Shown: in pieces, positions 63,784-64,000 of the stretch
Position numbering within the stretch: position 1 is the first letter of the stretch
Layout of the letters: the number at the start of each line of letters is the position of its first letter
Source of the DNA: an uncultured Bacteroidota bacterium
GTDB taxonomy: Bacteria; Bacteroidota; Bacteroidia; Flavobacteriales; Flavobacteriaceae
DNA length: 64,000 nt
Assembly: GCA_902629505.1 (NCBI GenBank)
Contig: CACORF010000004.1
Span: 1-64,000, forward strand
Direction: 5' to 3'
The notes under the pieces: generated by a model
What the model was told of the DNA's origin: nothing
The model's database searches: none
Seen by the model: the letters and a program-made list of their open reading frames with translations, nothing else
Translations under genes and position numbers: made by a program

Positions 63784-64000
63784 ATGGAAAACATTTATTT
63801 ATTTATATTAATAGCTCTTGTATTATTAGCATTTGCAGACTTAATTGTAGGGGTAAGTAATGATGCTGTAAATTTTTTAAACTCCGCTATAGGCTCTAAA
63901 GTTTTATCATTTAAAACATTAATGATAATTGCCAGTATAGGGGTCTTTGTTGGATGCGTTTATTCAAGTGGTATGATGGAAGTAGCAAGAAAAGGAATAT
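63784..64000 (+). CDS. Inorganic phosphate transporter, PiT family (partial, 5' end)
   Basis: The frame from the ATG at 63784 runs off the window edge after 72 codons, so it is missing from the ORF track. It begins MENIYLFILIALVLLAFADL and contains IVGVSNDAVNFLNSAIGSKV, the PiT signature around the conserved Asn-Asp, followed by a second membrane helix (IIASIGVFVGCVYSSGMM). PiT proteins import phosphate with a proton or cation. The C-terminal part and any PhoU-like partner are outside the window. Confidence 0.87.
   Translation, partial: MENIYLFILIALVLLAFADLIVGVSNDAVNFLNSAIGSKVLSFKTLMIIASIGVFVGCVYSSGMMEVARKGI

Noticed and set aside
1-64000. CRISPR arrays, insertion sequences, prophage genes, rRNA genes and defence islands
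   Set aside because: No spaced direct repeats, transposase, integrase, phage structural or rRNA sequence was recognised on either strand.

Overview
The window is a gene-dense, strongly AT-rich stretch of a chromosome that looks like a marine member of the Flavobacteriia (Bacteroidota), probably with a small genome. Four lines of evidence support this. Candidate promoters carry the Bacteroidota -7 box TAnnTTTG, and obvious Shine-Dalgarno sequences are absent. Alternative complex III (ActABCDEF) sits beside a caa3-type oxidase. The gene neighbourhoods are flavobacterial (rpsP-rimM, malic enzyme-ruvA, nusA-infB, SCO-DUF420-small CPMC-like protein). The TonB receptor has a carboxypeptidase-D-like N-terminal domain. 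No gene-free gap exceeds 300 bases, and most neighbouring genes overlap or are a few bases apart. I saw no insertion sequence, prophage, CRISPR array or rRNA.

Layout. 1-1783 (+): end of rpsP, rimM and a glutaryl-CoA-type acyl-CoA dehydrogenase. 1780-5037 (-): a probably Tat-exported TIM-barrel sugar isomerase-like protein followed directly by a TonB-dependent receptor. 5127-7226: a HAD phosphatase (+) and a photolyase/cryptochrome (-), the latter starting 9 bases after tRNA-Leu(CAA). 7419-14496 (+): prs, rplY, pth, ribF, serS, rsmA, mgtE and an ArsC-like phosphatase. 14488-16457 (-): GNAT, alpha/beta hydrolase, pdxJ. 16525-21201 (+): nadK, uppS, bamA, ompH/skp. 21210-27579 (-): a MacAB/TolC-like efflux operon ending in tsaB. 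27638-28785 (-): DUF2141, an Xre-type regulator and a DUF6249-like membrane protein, behind a well-formed promoter flanked by an inverted repeat.

28865-33876 (-) is an oxidase assembly and subunit cluster: small membrane protein, DUF420, SCO, thioredoxin-like protein, subunit IV, two subunit III proteins and heme o synthase. It is followed by tonB, gcvH, ruvA, malic enzyme and ruvB. 38997-50098 (-) carries oxidase subunits I and II and the complete alternative complex III. Together these two blocks encode a quinol to cytochrome c to oxygen respiratory chain with its heme and copper assembly factors. 50277-54395 holds a SPOR protein, infB and nusA; upstream of nusA lie an intrinsic-terminator-like hairpin and tRNA-Gln(UUG). 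The window closes with a sterol desaturase-like hydroxylase, a VPS10/Asp-box protein, a DUF2723 (GT117-like) membrane protein, a small unknown protein, a thioredoxin-fold protein without CXXC, a small exported barrel-like protein and the start of a PiT phosphate transporter.

Most of the content is housekeeping. The observations most worth following are: the terminator-like hairpin lying between the nusA promoter box and start codon; the missing rimP and sprA at loci where I expect them; the tRNA-Leu/photolyase arrangement; the inverted-repeat promoter of the Xre/DUF6249/DUF2141 cluster; and the palindrome plus direct repeats at the alternative complex III promoter.
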